Positions 1-9,959 are shown, counted from the stretch's first letter. The stretch is 64,000 nucleotides of DNA from Achromobacter marplatensis (GCF_002209535.1 NZ_NJIG01000002.1:620001-684000), one strand, 5' to 3'. Notes: generated by a model not told the origin, from the sequence alone. A program made the numbers and translations.

Positions 1-1
1 C

Positions 2-850
2 GGCCAGCACGGCGTGGCCACGGCCACGGTGGCGGCCCGCTACGGCATGGAATGCGTGGTGTACATGGGCAGCGAAGACATCCGCCGCCAGGCGTCGAAC
101 GTCTACCGCATGAAGCTGCTGGGCGCCACGGTGGTGCCGGTCACTTCCGGTTCGCGCACCCTGAAGGACGCGCTGAACGAAGCCATGCGCGACTGGGTCA
201 CCAACATTGAAAACACGTTCTACATCATCGGCACGGTAGCGGGTCCCGACCCCTATCCCCGCATGGTGCGCGACTTCCAGACCGTCATCGGCAACGAATG
301 CCTGACGCAGATGCCTGAAGCCATCGGCCGCCAGCCCGACTACGTTGTGGCGGCGGTGGGCGGCGGCTCGAACGCCATGGGCATCTTCCATCCCTACATC
401 CCCTATGAAAACGTGCGCCTGATCGGCGTCGAAGCGGCGGGCGAGGGCATGGACAGCGGCAAGCACGCCGCATCGCTGGCTGCCGGCCAGGTGGGCGTGC
501 TGCACGGCAACCGCACCTACGTCATGCAGAACGCCGATGGCCAGGTCCAGGAAACGCATTCCGTGTCCGCAGGCCTGGACTACCCCGGCGTCGGCCCCGA
601 GCATGCCTGGCTGAAAGACACGGGCCGCGCGGAATACGCGGGGATCACCGACGATGAAGCCCTGAAGGCGTTCCACGACTGCTGCCGCATCGAAGGCATC
701 ATGCCCGCGCTTGAGTCGTCCCATGCCATCGCGCAAGCCGCGAAGATGGCCCCCACGCTGCCGCGCGACGCCGTCATCCTGGTCAACTTGTCGGGCCGTG
801 GCGACAAAGACATGCATACCGTCGCTGAACGTGCCGGTATCGAGCTCTAA
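2..850 (+). CDS. trpB: Tryptophan synthase beta chain, 5'-truncated by window edge
   Basis: TrpB condenses indole with L-serine in a PLP-dependent reaction, the last step of tryptophan synthesis, as part of the cytoplasmic alpha2beta2 complex with TrpA. The reading frame is open to the left edge (first codons read GQHGVATA), so the start and the catalytic lysine lie outside the window. Seen here are the conserved [15 protein letters not shown] stretch, the PLP-phosphate loop GGGSNAMG and the late HAWLKD and LSGRGDKD motifs, all typical of TrpB. It ends 3 bases before trpA, as in a standard trpBA operon. Only partial sequence is visible but the family is unmistakable. Confidence 0.97.
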   Translation, partial: GQHGVATATVAARYGMECVVYMGSEDIRRQASNVYRMKLLGATVVPVTSGSRTLKDALNEAMRDWVTNIENTFYIIGTVAGPDPYPRMVRDFQTVIGNECLTQMPEAIGRQPDYVVAAVGGGSNAMGIFHPYIPYENVRLIGVEAAGEGMDSGKHAASLAAGQVGVLHGNRTYVMQNADGQVQETHSVSAGLDYPGVGPEHAWLKDTGRAEYAGITDDEALKAFHDCCRIEGIMPALESSHAIAQAAKMAPTLPRDAVILVNLSGRGDKDMHTVAERAGIEL

Positions 851-853
851 AAC

Positions 854-1717
854 ATGACAATTCGCACCGATCGCATCGCCGCCGCCTTTGCGCGCACCGC
901 CGAATCCGGCCGTGCCGCGGCGCTGATTCCGTATATCGCGGCAGGCGACCCGTCGTCCGCCGCTACCGTTCCCCTGATGCACGCGCTGGTCGAGGCCGGC
1001 GCCGACGTGATCGAACTCGGCGTGCCGTTTTCGGATCCCATGGCCGACGGCCCGGTGATCCAGCGCGCCGCCGACCGCGCCATCGCACAGGGCGTGGGCC
1101 TGACCCGCGTGCTGGAACTGGTGGCTGAATTCCGCCAACGCGACACCACCACCCCCGTGGTGCTGATGGGTTATGCCAACCCGATCGAGCGCATGGGCCA
1201 GACGGCTTTTGCCGTCAACGCCGAACGCGCGGGCGTGGACGGCGTGCTGGTCGTGGACTACCCGCCTGAAGAAGTCATCGAGTTCGCCGCGACCTTGGGC
1301 GAACACGGCATTGCCCCCATTTTCCTGCTGGCTCCCACCTCCACCGAGGCCCGGATCCAGGCCGTGGCGGAAGTGGCGCGCGGCTATGTGTATTACGTGT
1401 CGCTCAAGGGCGTTACGGGCTCGGGGTCGCTGAATACCGACGACGTCGCTGAACGCGTGGCCGTCATCCGCCGCCATGTGCGCAACATCCCGGTGGGTGT
1501 CGGCTTCGGCATCCGCGATGCGGAAAGCGCCCAACGCGTGGCGCGCGTGGCCGATGCGGTCGTCATTGGCAGCAAACTGATTGAAACGATGGAGCAGGCG
1601 GTGGCTGACGCCCCGGCTGCCCAGAAAACCGACGCTGCAGTTACCGCCGCCAGCGGCTGGCTGCGCACCATCCGGCTCGCGCTGGATCAAGTAAAACGAG
1701 AAAACGCGTCGGCCTGA
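854..1717 (+). CDS. trpA: Tryptophan synthase alpha chain
   Basis: TrpA cleaves indole-3-glycerol phosphate to indole and glyceraldehyde 3-phosphate; indole is channelled to TrpB. The 287-residue protein is a TIM barrel of usual length. The catalytic acids are visible as E54 in [11 protein letters not shown] and D65 in MADGP, with the 11-residue spacing seen in the E. coli enzyme (E49/D60), and the phosphate-binding GVGFGI and VIGSKLI segments follow near the C-terminus. ATG start lies 3 bases after trpB stop, implying translational coupling. accD follows after 35 bases. Confidence 0.98.
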   Translation: MTIRTDRIAAAFARTAESGRAAALIPYIAAGDPSSAATVPLMHALVEAGADVIELGVPFSDPMADGPVIQRAADRAIAQGVGLTRVLELVAEFRQRDTTTPVVLMGYANPIERMGQTAFAVNAERAGVDGVLVVDYPPEEVIEFAATLGEHGIAPIFLLAPTSTEARIQAVAEVARGYVYYVSLKGVTGSGSLNTDDVAERVAVIRRHVRNIPVGVGFGIRDAESAQRVARVADAVVIGSKLIETMEQAVADAPAAQKTDAAVTAASGWLRTIRLALDQVKRENASA

Positions 1718-1752
1718 ACGGCGGGCGCGACCTCACACGGGATGAAATATCA

Positions 1753-2631
1753 ATGAGCTGGATCGAAAAACTCCTGCCTCCTCGCATCAATAAGACCAGC
1801 GACAGCGGCGCCCGCCGCGTGCCCGAAGGCCTTTGGGTGAAATGCCCGTCGTGCGAATCGGTGCTGTACAGCGAAGACTTGGCGGCCAATCTGCATGTGT
1901 GCCCCAAGTGCGACCATCACATGCGCATCGGCGCCCGTGCCCGCATCGATTCGCTGCTGGACATGGAAGGCCGCGTCGAAATCGGCCAGACCACGCGTTC
2001 CGTGGACACGCTGAAGTTCAAGGACACCCGCAAGTACCCCGAGCGCCTGCAAGAGGCCGTCAAGCAAACCGGTGAAACCGATGCGCTGGTGGTCATGAGC
2101 GGCTCGATCCGCGGCGTGCCGGCGACGCTTGCCTGCTTTGAATTCGAATTCATGGGCGGGTCCATGGGCTCGGTGGTGGGCGAGCGCTTTGCGCGTGGCG
2201 CCCAGGCCGCCCTGGACAACAAGACGCCGTTCATCTGCGTGGCTGCCTCTGGCGGCGCGCGCATGCAGGAAAGCCTGCTGTCCCTGATGCAGATGGCCAA
2301 GACGAACGCCATGCTCACGCGCCTGTCGGCGGCGGGCCTGCCATTCATCAGCGTGCTTACCGACCCCACCATGGGCGGCGTGTCGGCCAGCTTCGCCTTC
2401 ATGGGCGACGTGGTCATCGCCGAACCCAAGGCGCTGATCGGCTTTGCCGGCCCGCGCGTGATCGAACAGACCGTGCGCGAGAAGCTTCCTGAAGGCTTCC
2501 AGCGCGCCGAGTTCCTGCTGCAGAAGGGCGCTATCGACATGGTTATCGACCGCCGCCAGCTGCGCGAGGAAATCGCCCGCCTGCTGGCGCTGTTGACCAA
2601 TCAGCCGGCGGACGTCGTCACCGCCGTCTAA
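1753..2631 (+). CDS. accD: Acetyl-CoA carboxylase carboxyltransferase subunit beta
   Basis: AccD is the beta subunit of the carboxyltransferase half of acetyl-CoA carboxylase, making malonyl-CoA in the cytoplasm. The N-terminal four-cysteine zinc ribbon is present (C31, C34, C50, C53), followed by a crotonase-fold carboxyltransferase domain with the SGGARMQE and [10 protein letters not shown] oxyanion/CoA-binding segments. Length 292 residues is normal. It follows trpA in the same direction, the usual trpBA-accD order; the folC gene that often comes next is absent, and a strong terminator ends the unit instead. Confidence 0.97.
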   Translation: MSWIEKLLPPRINKTSDSGARRVPEGLWVKCPSCESVLYSEDLAANLHVCPKCDHHMRIGARARIDSLLDMEGRVEIGQTTRSVDTLKFKDTRKYPERLQEAVKQTGETDALVVMSGSIRGVPATLACFEFEFMGGSMGSVVGERFARGAQAALDNKTPFICVAASGGARMQESLLSLMQMAKTNAMLTRLSAAGLPFISVLTDPTMGGVSASFAFMGDVVIAEPKALIGFAGPRVIEQTVREKLPEGFQRAEFLLQKGAIDMVIDRRQLREEIARLLALLTNQPADVVTAV

Positions 2632-2649
2632 TTCGCTTCGCCGCGTCAA

Positions 2650-2688
2650 AAAATGCCGCCGTCAGCCTGATGCTGTCGGCGGCATTTT
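2650..2688 (+). terminator. Rho-independent terminator after accD
   Basis: An 11-base perfect stem (AAAATGCCGCC paired with GGCGGCATTTT), extended by an imperfect GTCAGC/GCTGTC inner stem, sits 19 bases after accD. The flanking A and T runs make it work in either direction, but only the plus-strand accD ends here. Confidence 0.85.
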
Positions 2689-2779
2689 CGTTGTTGGCCG
2701 GCCGCATACTTGTTGTGCCGCAGGGCGGATCTTGTATCGGGTGTGACCACGTTTTTCGGAACAGTGTTTTCCACCTCGA

Positions 2780-2801
2780 ATTGTTGCCATATTGCGACAA
2801 T
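2780..2801. promoter_or_regulatory. 22-bp imperfect palindrome upstream of pagL, candidate operator
   Basis: The dyad is centred between 2790 and 2791: ATTGTTGCCAT against ATTGCGACAAT, with 18 of 22 positions symmetrical. It lies 65 bases before the pagL start in the only sizeable gap between accD and pagL. The regulator is unknown; a role in pagL control is inference from position. Confidence 0.4.
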
Positions 2802-2866
2802 AGCCAAGCCATGCGGCCCGGATTTTGATATGTTGCCGGTTAGTCCAGAATTCTACGGAGTTACCT

Positions 2867-3415
2867 ATGCTGTCGACCAAGAAGAAAATGCTTACCTGCC
2901 TTATCGGTCTGGCGCTTGCCGGCGCCGCCACCGTGGCCAGCGCGCAATCGTCCGAGGGCACGCAAGGCGGGGTCAGTATGCATTACGGCATCGGCGACCA
3001 CTATCAGCGCTTCACGCTGAACTACGAAACCCCCTCTGTCTGGACCCACCAGTTCGGTGGCAACTGGGGCCGTCTGGACCTGACGCCTGAGCTCGGCGCA
3101 TCCTACTGGTGGGCCGATGGTTCGCGTTCGCCGGGCCATGTCTGGCAGTTGAACGCCATTCCGATGTTCCGCTGGTGGACGGGCGAGCGCTTCTACCTCG
3201 AGGCCGGCATTGGCGCCACGGTGTTCTCCAGCACGCGCTTCGCCAACGAGAACATCAGTACCGCCTTCCAGTTCGGCGACCACGTCGGCATGGGCTTCCT
3301 CCTGACCCCGAACAACCGTATCGGCGTGCGCTATTCGCACTTCTCCAACGCCAGCATCAAGCGCCCGAACCCGGGCCTGGACGTGGTCCAGCTGACCTAC
3401 ACGTACCAGTTCTGA
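2867..3415 (+). CDS. pagL: PagL-type lipid A 3-O-deacylase
   Basis: PagL is an outer-membrane beta-barrel esterase that removes the 3-position acyl chain from lipid A. The 182-residue product has a signal peptide with cleavage after VASA (about residue 26), then alternating barrel strands ending in the outer-membrane C-terminal aromatic (YTYQF). The catalytic H158-x-S160-N161 triplet in YSHFSNAS is the PagL signature. I chose ATG 2867 because ACGGAG sits 6 bases before it and the signal peptide begins there; a longer frame from 2825 lacks a ribosome site. A dedicated terminator follows. Regulation is not evident beyond the upstream dyad. Confidence 0.93.
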   Translation: MLSTKKKMLTCLIGLALAGAATVASAQSSEGTQGGVSMHYGIGDHYQRFTLNYETPSVWTHQFGGNWGRLDLTPELGASYWWADGSRSPGHVWQLNAIPMFRWWTGERFYLEAGIGATVFSSTRFANENISTAFQFGDHVGMGFLLTPNNRIGVRYSHFSNASIKRPNPGLDVVQLTYTYQF

Positions 3416-3438
3416 GCCCGGCTCGGCTGCGATCTTGA

Positions 3439-3464
3439 AGCCCTCGATCACGAGGGCTTTTTTT
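3439..3464 (+). terminator. Rho-independent terminator after pagL
   Basis: Perfect 8-base stem AGCCCTCG / CGAGGGCT with ATCA loop followed by a T run, 23 bases after the pagL stop. Confidence 0.9.
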
Positions 3465-3520
3465 CGCCCTGTGGTCTTGCCGCTGCGGTTGGCACCGAAC
3501 GCGCCGGGGCGGCCTTAGGC

Positions 3521-3557
3521 AAAAAAAAAAGCCCCCATCATGCGATGGGGGCTTTTT
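3521..3557. terminator. Bidirectional terminator between pagL and rne
   Basis: Ten A residues, a 9-base stem GCCCCCATC / GATGGGGGC with a 4-base loop, and five T residues. It serves the minus-strand rne and can back up pagL termination on the plus strand. Confidence 0.9.
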
Positions 3558-3571
3558 GTCGCGCGAGCGGC

Positions 3572-6500
3572 TTAGTGGCGCGTTTCGACTTGAACCAGCG
3601 GTTCGTTCGAAACGGCCGCAACCGGCTTGCGCTCACGGCCCAGGCGGGTCGGCGTATGCGCGGCGGCGATGCGCAGCTGGGTCTGGGCGTGACGGTCCGG
3701 ATCGGTTTCCACCCACTTCAGGCCAGCGGCATTCACCACGTCGTGCAAGGCTTGGGCCTTGGCCGTCGGGGCCGTTGCGGGCACCACGATCGGCTGTTGC
3801 GCGTCCGCAGGAGCGGCGACCGGCGCAGCAGCGACCGGCGCGGCGGCTTCAGCCACCGGTGCGGGGGCCGTCACAACGGGTTCCGCGGCAGCGGTTTCCA
3901 CGGGGGCGGCCACCGGCGCAGGTGCGGACACCTGGCTGGCGGGTTCCACTGCGACCGGCTGCGTCACTTCCGGGGCAGCCGTTTGCACGGGCTGGGCCAC
4001 CGGTTCGGCCGCGGCTTGCACGGGTTCTGCCTTCGGGGTGTCAGCCTGTTGGGCTTCGACCGCCGGGGCTTCGACCTGCTGGGCAGCCACTTCGGCTTGC
4101 ACCGGTGCGGCTTCAATGACCTGGGCTTCCGTCACCTTGGTCTGGACGGCTTGCGTCTGAACCGGAGTGGCTTGCTCGGCAGCTACCGGAGCGGCTTCTG
4201 CAACCTGGGCCGGGGCAGCCGGAGCAGCGGGAGCGGCTTGGGCCGGGACGCCTTCGGCTTGTTCGCCGGCGTCGTCATCCGAACCGTCTTCCAGTTGCTC
4301 GTCGCTGCCAGCCAAACCTGCTTCGTCCGGGCTGCGGCGGCCACGGCGGCTGCGGCGGCGACGGCGCTTGCGTTCCGGATCGGCTGCGCCTTCGGCGCCT
4401 TCTGCCGTCGGGATGCCGTCAGCGGTCTGCTCGGCGGCGTCGGCCGCGTCCGCAGTGGCTTCAGCAGCCGGCTTGGTGTCGGGCAGGGCGGTCGCGACGC
4501 TTTGCGCCAGCGCGGCCACCATGCTTTCCTGTTCGCTCATTGGCGCGTCGGACTGGCCTTCTTCACGGCGATTGCGGCCACGGCCACGGCGGCGGTTGCG
4601 GCCAGCGCCGGTGTCGTCGCCATTGGCCAGGTCAGCCTGGTCGGGGCGGTTGGAGGCCAGGGCTGCCTGTGCAGCCTGGTCGCCGCGCGGTTCGTTGCGG
4701 TTGCCGCGGTCGCCACGTTCCTGGCGCTCGCCGCGTTCGCCTTCGGGGCGACGGTTGCCACGCACGTGATGGCGGCCGCCTTCGCTGCCTTCAGCGCCTT
4801 CGGCACGCGATTCGCCGCGACGGTTGCGGTTGCGGTCCGAACCGTGGCGTTCGCCGCGGCGTTCCTGGCCGTCATGGCCGCTGCGGCCCTTGCCGCCACG
4901 GCCGGAGGCCGCGCGCTTGGCGCTGTCTTCCTGGGCGGCGGGGGCGGGCTTGGCGGTGTCGGCATTGCCGGTCAGCCAGCCGACCAGGCGCTTGAACAGG
5001 CCGCCGAGGCCACCTGCTGCGGCGGGCGCTGCGGGAGCGGCGACCGGGGCTGCGGGCGTCGAGACGGGAGCGGGCTGCGAGGGCGTGATGCCCTTGACCA
5101 GCGCTTCCGGACGGGCCTTGATCTCGCTTTCGCGCGGCTGCCAGGGCGCGTCAGTGGCCGGGGCTTCCACCAGCTCGAAGCTGGTCTTCAGTTCTTCCAG
5201 TCGCGGATCGTCGTGGCGCAGGCGCTCGATGTGGTGGTGCGGCGTTTCCAGATGCTTGTTGGGGATCAGCATCAGGTTGACCTTCAGGCGGGCTTCCATC
5301 TTGGTGATGTCAGCGCGCTTTTCGTTCAGAAGGTAGGTGGCAACATCCACCGGCACCTGGGCGTGGACCGCCGCGGTGTTTTCCTTCATCGCTTCTTCTT
5401 GCAGCAGGCGCAGCACGTGCAGGGCGCTGGATTCGGCATCGCGGATCACGCCGGTGCCGTTGCAGCGCGGGCAGGTGATGTGCGAGCCTTCGTTCAGGGC
5501 CGGACGCAGGCGCTGGCGCGACAGTTCCATCAGGCCGAAGCGCGAGATCTTGCCCATTTGCACGCGGGCACGGTCGAAATGGAGGGCGTCACGCAGGCGC
5601 TGTTCGACGGCGCGCTGGTTCTTGCTGTCTTCCATGTCGATGAAGTCGATGACGATCAGGCCGCCCAGGTCGCGCAAGCGCAACTGGCGGGCCACTTCGT
5701 CGGCCGCTTCGGAGTTCGTGCGCAGCGCGGTTTCCTCGATGTCGGCGCCGCGCGTGGAGCGGGCCGAGTTCACGTCGACGGAAACCAGCGCTTCGGTGTG
5801 GTCGATCACGATGGCGCCGCCCGAGGGCAGCGTCACGGTGCGCGAGTACGCCGTTTCGATCTGGTGTTCGATCTGGAAGCGCGAGAACAGCGGGATGTCG
5901 TCACGGTAGCGTTTGACGCGCTGGACGTTGTCCGGCATCACCACGCTCATGAAGGCGGTGGCCTGGTCGGCGATCTCGTCGGTGTCGATCAGGATCTCGC
6001 CGATTTCGGGCGAGAAGTAATCGCGGATGGCCCGGATGACCAGGCTGGATTCCAGGTAGATCAGGATGGGCGCGGAGTTGTCGCGGGCAGCGCCGTCGAT
6101 GGCGGTCCACAGCTGCAACAGGTAGGACAGGTCCCACTGGAGCTCTTCGACGTTGCGGCCGATGCCGGCCGTGCGGGCGATGATGCTCATGCCCTGGGGC
6201 AGCTCAAGCTGCTCCATCGTGTCGCGCAGTTCCTGACGGTCTTCGCCCTCGACGCGGCGCGAAACGCCACCGCCACGGGGGTTGTTGGGCATCAGGACCA
6301 GGTAGCGGCCAGCCAGCGAGATGAACGTGGTCAGGGCAGCGCCCTTGTTGCCGCGCTCTTCCTTTTCGACCTGAACGATCAGTTCCTGGCCTTCGCGCAG
6401 CGCATCCTGGATGCGGGCGCTACGGACATCTACACCTTCCTTGAAGAAGCTGCGGGCAACTTCCTTGAAGGGCAGAAAGCCGTGACGGTCTTCACCGTAG

Positions 6501-6676
6501 TTGACGAAGCAAGCTTCCAGGCCGGGTTCGATCCGGGTGATGACACCTTTGTAGATGTTGCCTTTGCGTTGTTCGCGGCCGGCAGTCTCGATGTCGAGGT
6601 CGATGAGTTTTTGCCCATCGACGATTGCGACGCGTAATTCTTCCTGATGCGTCGCATTGAACAGCATGCGCTTCAT
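3572..6676 (-). CDS. rne: Ribonuclease E
   Basis: RNase E is the endonuclease that starts mRNA decay and processes rRNA and tRNA precursors; it also scaffolds the degradosome at the inner membrane. The 1034-residue protein has an S1 RNA-binding domain (about 35-120), RNase H-like and 5'-sensor regions, the catalytic aspartates D301 (SVDVNSAR) and D344 (IVIDFIDM), and the Zn-link CPRC at C402/C405, each aligning with the E. coli residues. From about 530 on it is a low-complexity arm: first Arg/Gly/Glu-rich, then Ala/Pro/Val/Glu-rich, fitting an unstructured scaffold. Start ATG has GGAG 10 bases before it. Divergent from rluC, as in E. coli, with a long leader that may mediate autoregulation. 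Confidence 0.97.
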   Translation of the reverse strand: MKRMLFNATHQEELRVAIVDGQKLIDLDIETAGREQRKGNIYKGVITRIEPGLEACFVNYGEDRHGFLPFKEVARSFFKEGVDVRSARIQDALREGQELIVQVEKEERGNKGAALTTFISLAGRYLVLMPNNPRGGGVSRRVEGEDRQELRDTMEQLELPQGMSIIARTAGIGRNVEELQWDLSYLLQLWTAIDGAARDNSAPILIYLESSLVIRAIRDYFSPEIGEILIDTDEIADQATAFMSVVMPDNVQRVKRYRDDIPLFSRFQIEHQIETAYSRTVTLPSGGAIVIDHTEALVSVDVNSARSTRGADIEETALRTNSEAADEVARQLRLRDLGGLIVIDFIDMEDSKNQRAVEQRLRDALHFDRARVQMGKISRFGLMELSRQRLRPALNEGSHITCPRCNGTGVIRDAESSALHVLRLLQEEAMKENTAAVHAQVPVDVATYLLNEKRADITKMEARLKVNLMLIPNKHLETPHHHIERLRHDDPRLEELKTSFELVEAPATDAPWQPRESEIKARPEALVKGITPSQPAPVSTPAAPVAAPAAPAAAGGLGGLFKRLVGWLTGNADTAKPAPAAQEDSAKRAASGRGGKGRSGHDGQERRGERHGSDRNRNRRGESRAEGAEGSEGGRHHVRGNRRPEGERGERQERGDRGNRNEPRGDQAAQAALASNRPDQADLANGDDTGAGRNRRRGRGRNRREEGQSDAPMSEQESMVAALAQSVATALPDTKPAAEATADAADAAEQTADGIPTAEGAEGAADPERKRRRRRSRRGRRSPDEAGLAGSDEQLEDGSDDDAGEQAEGVPAQAAPAAPAAPAQVAEAAPVAAEQATPVQTQAVQTKVTEAQVIEAAPVQAEVAAQQVEAPAVEAQQADTPKAEPVQAAAEPVAQPVQTAAPEVTQPVAVEPASQVSAPAPVAAPVETAAAEPVVTAPAPVAEAAAPVAAAPVAAPADAQQPIVVPATAPTAKAQALHDVVNAAGLKWVETDPDRHAQTQLRIAAAHTPTRLGRERKPVAAVSNEPLVQVETRH

Positions 6677-7186
6677 GAGAGGGTTTCTCCGTTGTCATGA
6701 CGCGCCGATATCGGCGCGTGACCTCGGGTCACTCGGGCTGCGGCTGAAGCGGGCAAGAAATGCGGACCGTACCTGGGCGGCGCCCAGGCGTATCCGCCGC
6801 GGGTCAGGCGGGCACGTCGTGCCGTGGGGCACGGGGTTCTGTCAGCAGGAGGGTCAGCTTCACTGAATGTGGTTTGACGGAAAAATTGCTGTGAACGGCA
6901 GTTGCGGTCGGATTGGTTGCCTACACGCAGCTGGTGCTTTAAATATGCGACGATTCTTGCAGTGCTTCAGAGCCGCTTGCGGCATGCAACGGACCTGCTG
7001 GGACAGCGGGCAAAGTGAATGCCACACCACTATCCGGCAGGGCGCGGTTGCGCCGGCGACCAAGAGACCCAGGGGTTGAATGAGCAGGCAGTACAATGGC
7101 GGCCCGCGCGCTCGACGGAGTTGCGTATTTAAATTGCATCTCTACGCCAGGCGGCTAGTTCAGCCCCTTAAGGCTGTCCCGATTAT
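6677..7186. other. 510-base rne/rluC divergent intergenic region
   Basis: No convincing ORF is present. It should hold the promoters of rne (minus) and rluC (plus). A 20-bp perfect palindrome (6700-6719, ACGCGCCGAT/ATCGGCGCGT) lies just upstream of the rne ribosome site. A minus-strand TATAAT at 7187-7182 with a weak -35 (TTTGCG, 7210-7205, 17-base spacer) overlaps the rluC start and would give rne a leader of roughly 500 nt. E. coli rne has a long autoregulatory leader; whether this one works likewise is inference. Confidence 0.5.
6700..6719 (-). promoter_or_regulatory. 20-bp perfect palindrome in the rne leader
   Basis: ACGCGCCGAT followed directly by ATCGGCGCGT. In rne mRNA this gives a GC-rich hairpin about 10 bases upstream of the GGAG ribosome site, where it could modulate RNase E translation or serve as a cleavage-control element. 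Confidence 0.5.
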
Positions 7187-8164
7187 ATGTCGCTTTCCGC
7201 AATGCGCAAAGAAACTTCCTCCCCCATATCCCCCTCTAAAGCCCCCCCCGCCGTCCGAATGGTGGAGGTCGATGCCGAGCATGCCGGCCAGCGTCTGGAT
7301 AACTACCTGATGCGCCTGTGCAAGGGCGTCCCCAAAACGCATATCTACAAAGCCATCCGCGGCGGCGAAGTGCGCGTAAATAAGGGACGCATTTCGGTCG
7401 ACTATCGCATCGTCGAGGGCGACATTGTGCGCATCCCGCCCCTGCGCTTGCCGGATCCGGGCAAGCCCCGGCCGGTGCCCGGCGCGGAATTCCCGATCGT
7501 GTTCGAGGACGACGCCTTGCTGGTCGTGGACAAGCCCGCCGGCGTGGCGGTGCACGGCGGCAGCGGCGTGTCGTTCGGCGTGATCGAACAATTGCGCGCC
7601 GCCCGGCCCGAGGCCAAGTTCCTGGAGCTGGTGCATCGGCTGGACCGCGAGACCTCGGGTCTGCTCATGGTGGCCAAGAAGCGCAGCGCGCTGCTGGCCC
7701 TGCATGCCATGCTGCGGGAAGGCAAGGGCGACAAGCACTATCTGGCCCTGGTCGAGGGCGATTGGGTCAACGACCGCCAGCACATCAAGCTGAGCTTGTC
7801 CAAGTGGACCACGCAATCGGGCGAGCGCCGGGTCAAGGTGGATCCCGACGGCCAGACGGCGCACACCATCATCACGCTCAAGCAGCGCTTTGGCGGCTAC
7901 AGCCTGGTCGACGCCGAGCTGCGCACCGGGCGCACCCATCAGATCCGTGTGCACCTGGCCGCCAGCGGCTTTCCCATCGTGGGCGACGACAAATACGGCC
8001 ATGACGACGTCCGGGCGGAATTCGCCCGCAACGGGTTCGGCCGGATGTTCCTGCACGCCCACCAGCTGACCCTGGCTCATCCGGTCACGGGCGAGCCCCT
8101 GACCCTTACCGCCGAACTGCCTCCCGCGTGCCGGCAAATACTGAAACAACTGGAGTCGGTCTGA
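7187..8164 (+). CDS. rluC: 23S rRNA pseudouridine synthase, RluC type
   Basis: RluC-type enzymes convert uridines of 23S rRNA (955, 2504, 2580 in E. coli) to pseudouridine. The 325-residue protein has an N-terminal S4 RNA-binding domain (about 33-80) and the RluA-family catalytic domain with the HRLDRETSG motif; D153 is the nucleophile. The later GRTHQIRVHL segment is also diagnostic. ATG 7187 is used here; ATG 7202 is an alternative because the first residues are not conserved and the ribosome site (AAGG) is distant. Divergence from rne supports RluC over RluA/D. The HAD gene starts 2 bases later. Confidence 0.92.
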   Translation: MSLSAMRKETSSPISPSKAPPAVRMVEVDAEHAGQRLDNYLMRLCKGVPKTHIYKAIRGGEVRVNKGRISVDYRIVEGDIVRIPPLRLPDPGKPRPVPGAEFPIVFEDDALLVVDKPAGVAVHGGSGVSFGVIEQLRAARPEAKFLELVHRLDRETSGLLMVAKKRSALLALHAMLREGKGDKHYLALVEGDWVNDRQHIKLSLSKWTTQSGERRVKVDPDGQTAHTIITLKQRFGGYSLVDAELRTGRTHQIRVHLAASGFPIVGDDKYGHDDVRAEFARNGFGRMFLHAHQLTLAHPVTGEPLTLTAELPPACRQILKQLESV

Positions 8165-8166
8165 TT

Positions 8167-8832
8167 ATGTCGTCGTATTCGCTGGTCGTGTTTGACTGGG
8201 ATGGCACCTTGATGGATTCCACGCACAGTATCGTGGCGGCCATTCAGGGCGCTTGCCGCGATCTGGACCTGGCGGTGCCCACGGCATCCGAAGCCAGCTG
8301 GGTGATTGGTCTGTCCCTGGAAAGCGCGCTGCGCCGCGCCGTGCCGGAACTGACGCAGGCGATGATGCCCCGGTTCCTGGAGCGCTATCGCACCCATTAC
8401 CTGTTGCGCGACCCCGAGTTGCGTCTGTTTGACGGGATCCCGGAACTGTTGGCCGAGCTGGCCGGGCAGAACGTGCGCCTGGCCGTCGCGACGGGCAAGA
8501 GCCGGGTCGGCCTGACCCGCGCGCTGGCCGCGACCGGCCTGGGCCCCTTGTTCGACGCCACCCGCACCGCGGACGAAACCTTCAGCAAGCCGCACCCGGC
8601 GATGCTGCACGAGCTGATGCAGGAACTGGACGTCGAGCCGGGTCGAGTCGTGATGATCGGCGATACCTCCCACGACCTGCAGATGGCGGCCAATGCTGGC
8701 GTCCATGGCCTGGGCGTGACGTATGGTGCGCATACCCTGAAGGAACTGCAAGGTTGTGCGCCGCAGGCGGTGCTCGATAGCGTGCCGCTGGTGCGCGACT
8801 GGCTCTTGCCGCGGGTGTCCGCAAGCGCCTGA
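8167..8832 (+). CDS. HAD-IA family hydrolase (phosphoglycolate phosphatase-like)
   Basis: A 221-residue cytoplasmic phosphatase of the haloacid dehalogenase superfamily. Motif I is FDWDGTLMD (nucleophile D10, acid D12), motif II ATGKS, motif III KPHPAM and motif [12 protein letters not shown], with an alpha-helical cap between I and II as in Gph-type enzymes. The substrate cannot be read from sequence; phosphoglycolate or another small phosphomonoester is likely. ATG 8167 is 2 bases after the rluC stop, so the two are probably co-translated. A longer frame from 8128 would overlap rluC and is not supported. Confidence 0.88.
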   Translation: MSSYSLVVFDWDGTLMDSTHSIVAAIQGACRDLDLAVPTASEASWVIGLSLESALRRAVPELTQAMMPRFLERYRTHYLLRDPELRLFDGIPELLAELAGQNVRLAVATGKSRVGLTRALAATGLGPLFDATRTADETFSKPHPAMLHELMQELDVEPGRVVMIGDTSHDLQMAANAGVHGLGVTYGAHTLKELQGCAPQAVLDSVPLVRDWLLPRVSASA

Positions 8833-8989
8833 TCCGGTAGCCGGCCGGGAACGTCCGGCCTCGGGGCGGGTCAATCTGGAAGTTCCCGTCCGCGGCGATG
8901 CTGCCGCGGAATATCATGGGATGGCGCAACGTCTATGGCATGCGCAGGGCGCGGCCATCACTGGCAGGCCCCAGACCGGAGAGACCACG

Positions 8990-9952
8990 ATGTTGATACG
9001 CAAACCCGCCGATATTGTTCCGTCCGAAATCACCGACGAGGCCGTCTGGCGCTCGCGGCGCGAGTTGATGCTGCGCGCCGGGCTGACGGCCGCCGCCGTG
9101 GGTTTGCCGGGCTGGGCGACGCGCAGCGCCTTTGCCCAGGACGCCGGCGCCCTGCCGGGCAAGCCCAATGCGTCGCTCAGCGTCATGGACAAGCAGACCT
9201 CGCTGGCCGATGTGACGTCCTACAACAACTACTACGAGTTCGGCGTCGATAAGGGCGATCCCGCCGCGAACGCCGGCAAGTTGCAGACGAGCCCCTGGAC
9301 AGTCAGCGTCGAAGGCGAGGTCGCCCGGCCGCGCACCTTCAGCATCGAGGAATTGCTCAAGCTCGCGCCGATGGAAGAACGCGTCTATCGCCTGCGCTGC
9401 GTCGAGGGCTGGTCCATGGTGATCCCATGGGTGGGCTATTCGGTGTCTGAACTGCTGAAACAGGTCGAGCCCACGGGCAACGCCAAATACGTTGAATTCG
9501 TCACGGCGGTGCAGCGCGAGAACATGCCGGGCGTGCGGGCCGCCATTCTTGACTGGCCCTACGTGGAAGGGCTGCGCATCGACGAGGCCATGAATCCATT
9601 GGCGATGCTGGTGTTCGGCGTGTATGGCAAGGTCCTGCCCAACCAGAACGGAGCCCCGTTGCGCTTGGCGGTGCCGTGGAAGTACGGGTTCAAGTCGGCC
9701 AAGTCGATCGTCAAGATCCGGCTCGTGGAAAAGCTGCCGGTGTCGTCCTGGATCAAGGCGGCCCCGCAGGAGTACGGCTTCTATGCCAACGTGAACCCCA
9801 ACGTCCCGCATCCGCGCTGGAGCCAGGCGACCGAACGCCGCATCGGCGAGGACGGCCTGTTCAGCCCCAAGCGCAAGACCTTGATGTTCAACGGCTATGG
9901 CGAACAGGTGGCATCGCTCTACCAGGGCATGGACCTGAAAGCCAACTACTGA
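8990..9952 (+). CDS. msrP: Protein-methionine-sulfoxide reductase catalytic subunit MsrP (YedY)
   Basis: MsrP is a periplasmic molybdopterin enzyme that repairs oxidised methionines in envelope proteins, taking electrons from the quinone pool through MsrQ. The 320-residue precursor begins with a long n-region and a Tat signal (SRRELM with R23-R24, hydrophobic stretch, cleavage near AFAQ 50). The sulfite-oxidase fold shows the molybdenum-ligating C137 in [13 protein letters not shown] 8990 is preceded by CCGGAGAG; frames extending to 8756 overlap the HAD gene and are ignored. msrQ follows after 7 bases, the usual operon. Confidence 0.95.
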   Translation: MLIRKPADIVPSEITDEAVWRSRRELMLRAGLTAAAVGLPGWATRSAFAQDAGALPGKPNASLSVMDKQTSLADVTSYNNYYEFGVDKGDPAANAGKLQTSPWTVSVEGEVARPRTFSIEELLKLAPMEERVYRLRCVEGWSMVIPWVGYSVSELLKQVEPTGNAKYVEFVTAVQRENMPGVRAAILDWPYVEGLRIDEAMNPLAMLVFGVYGKVLPNQNGAPLRLAVPWKYGFKSAKSIVKIRLVEKLPVSSWIKAAPQEYGFYANVNPNVPHPRWSQATERRIGEDGLFSPKRKTLMFNGYGEQVASLYQGMDLKANY

Positions 9953-9959
9953 GGCATCG

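Noticed and set aside
3545..6637. 1030-residue open frame on the plus strand opposite rne
   Set aside because: It is the antisense shadow of rne: composition is low-complexity Gly/Arg/Ala, no family motif, and the minus-strand RNase E is unmistakable. GC-rich codon use leaves antisense frames open.
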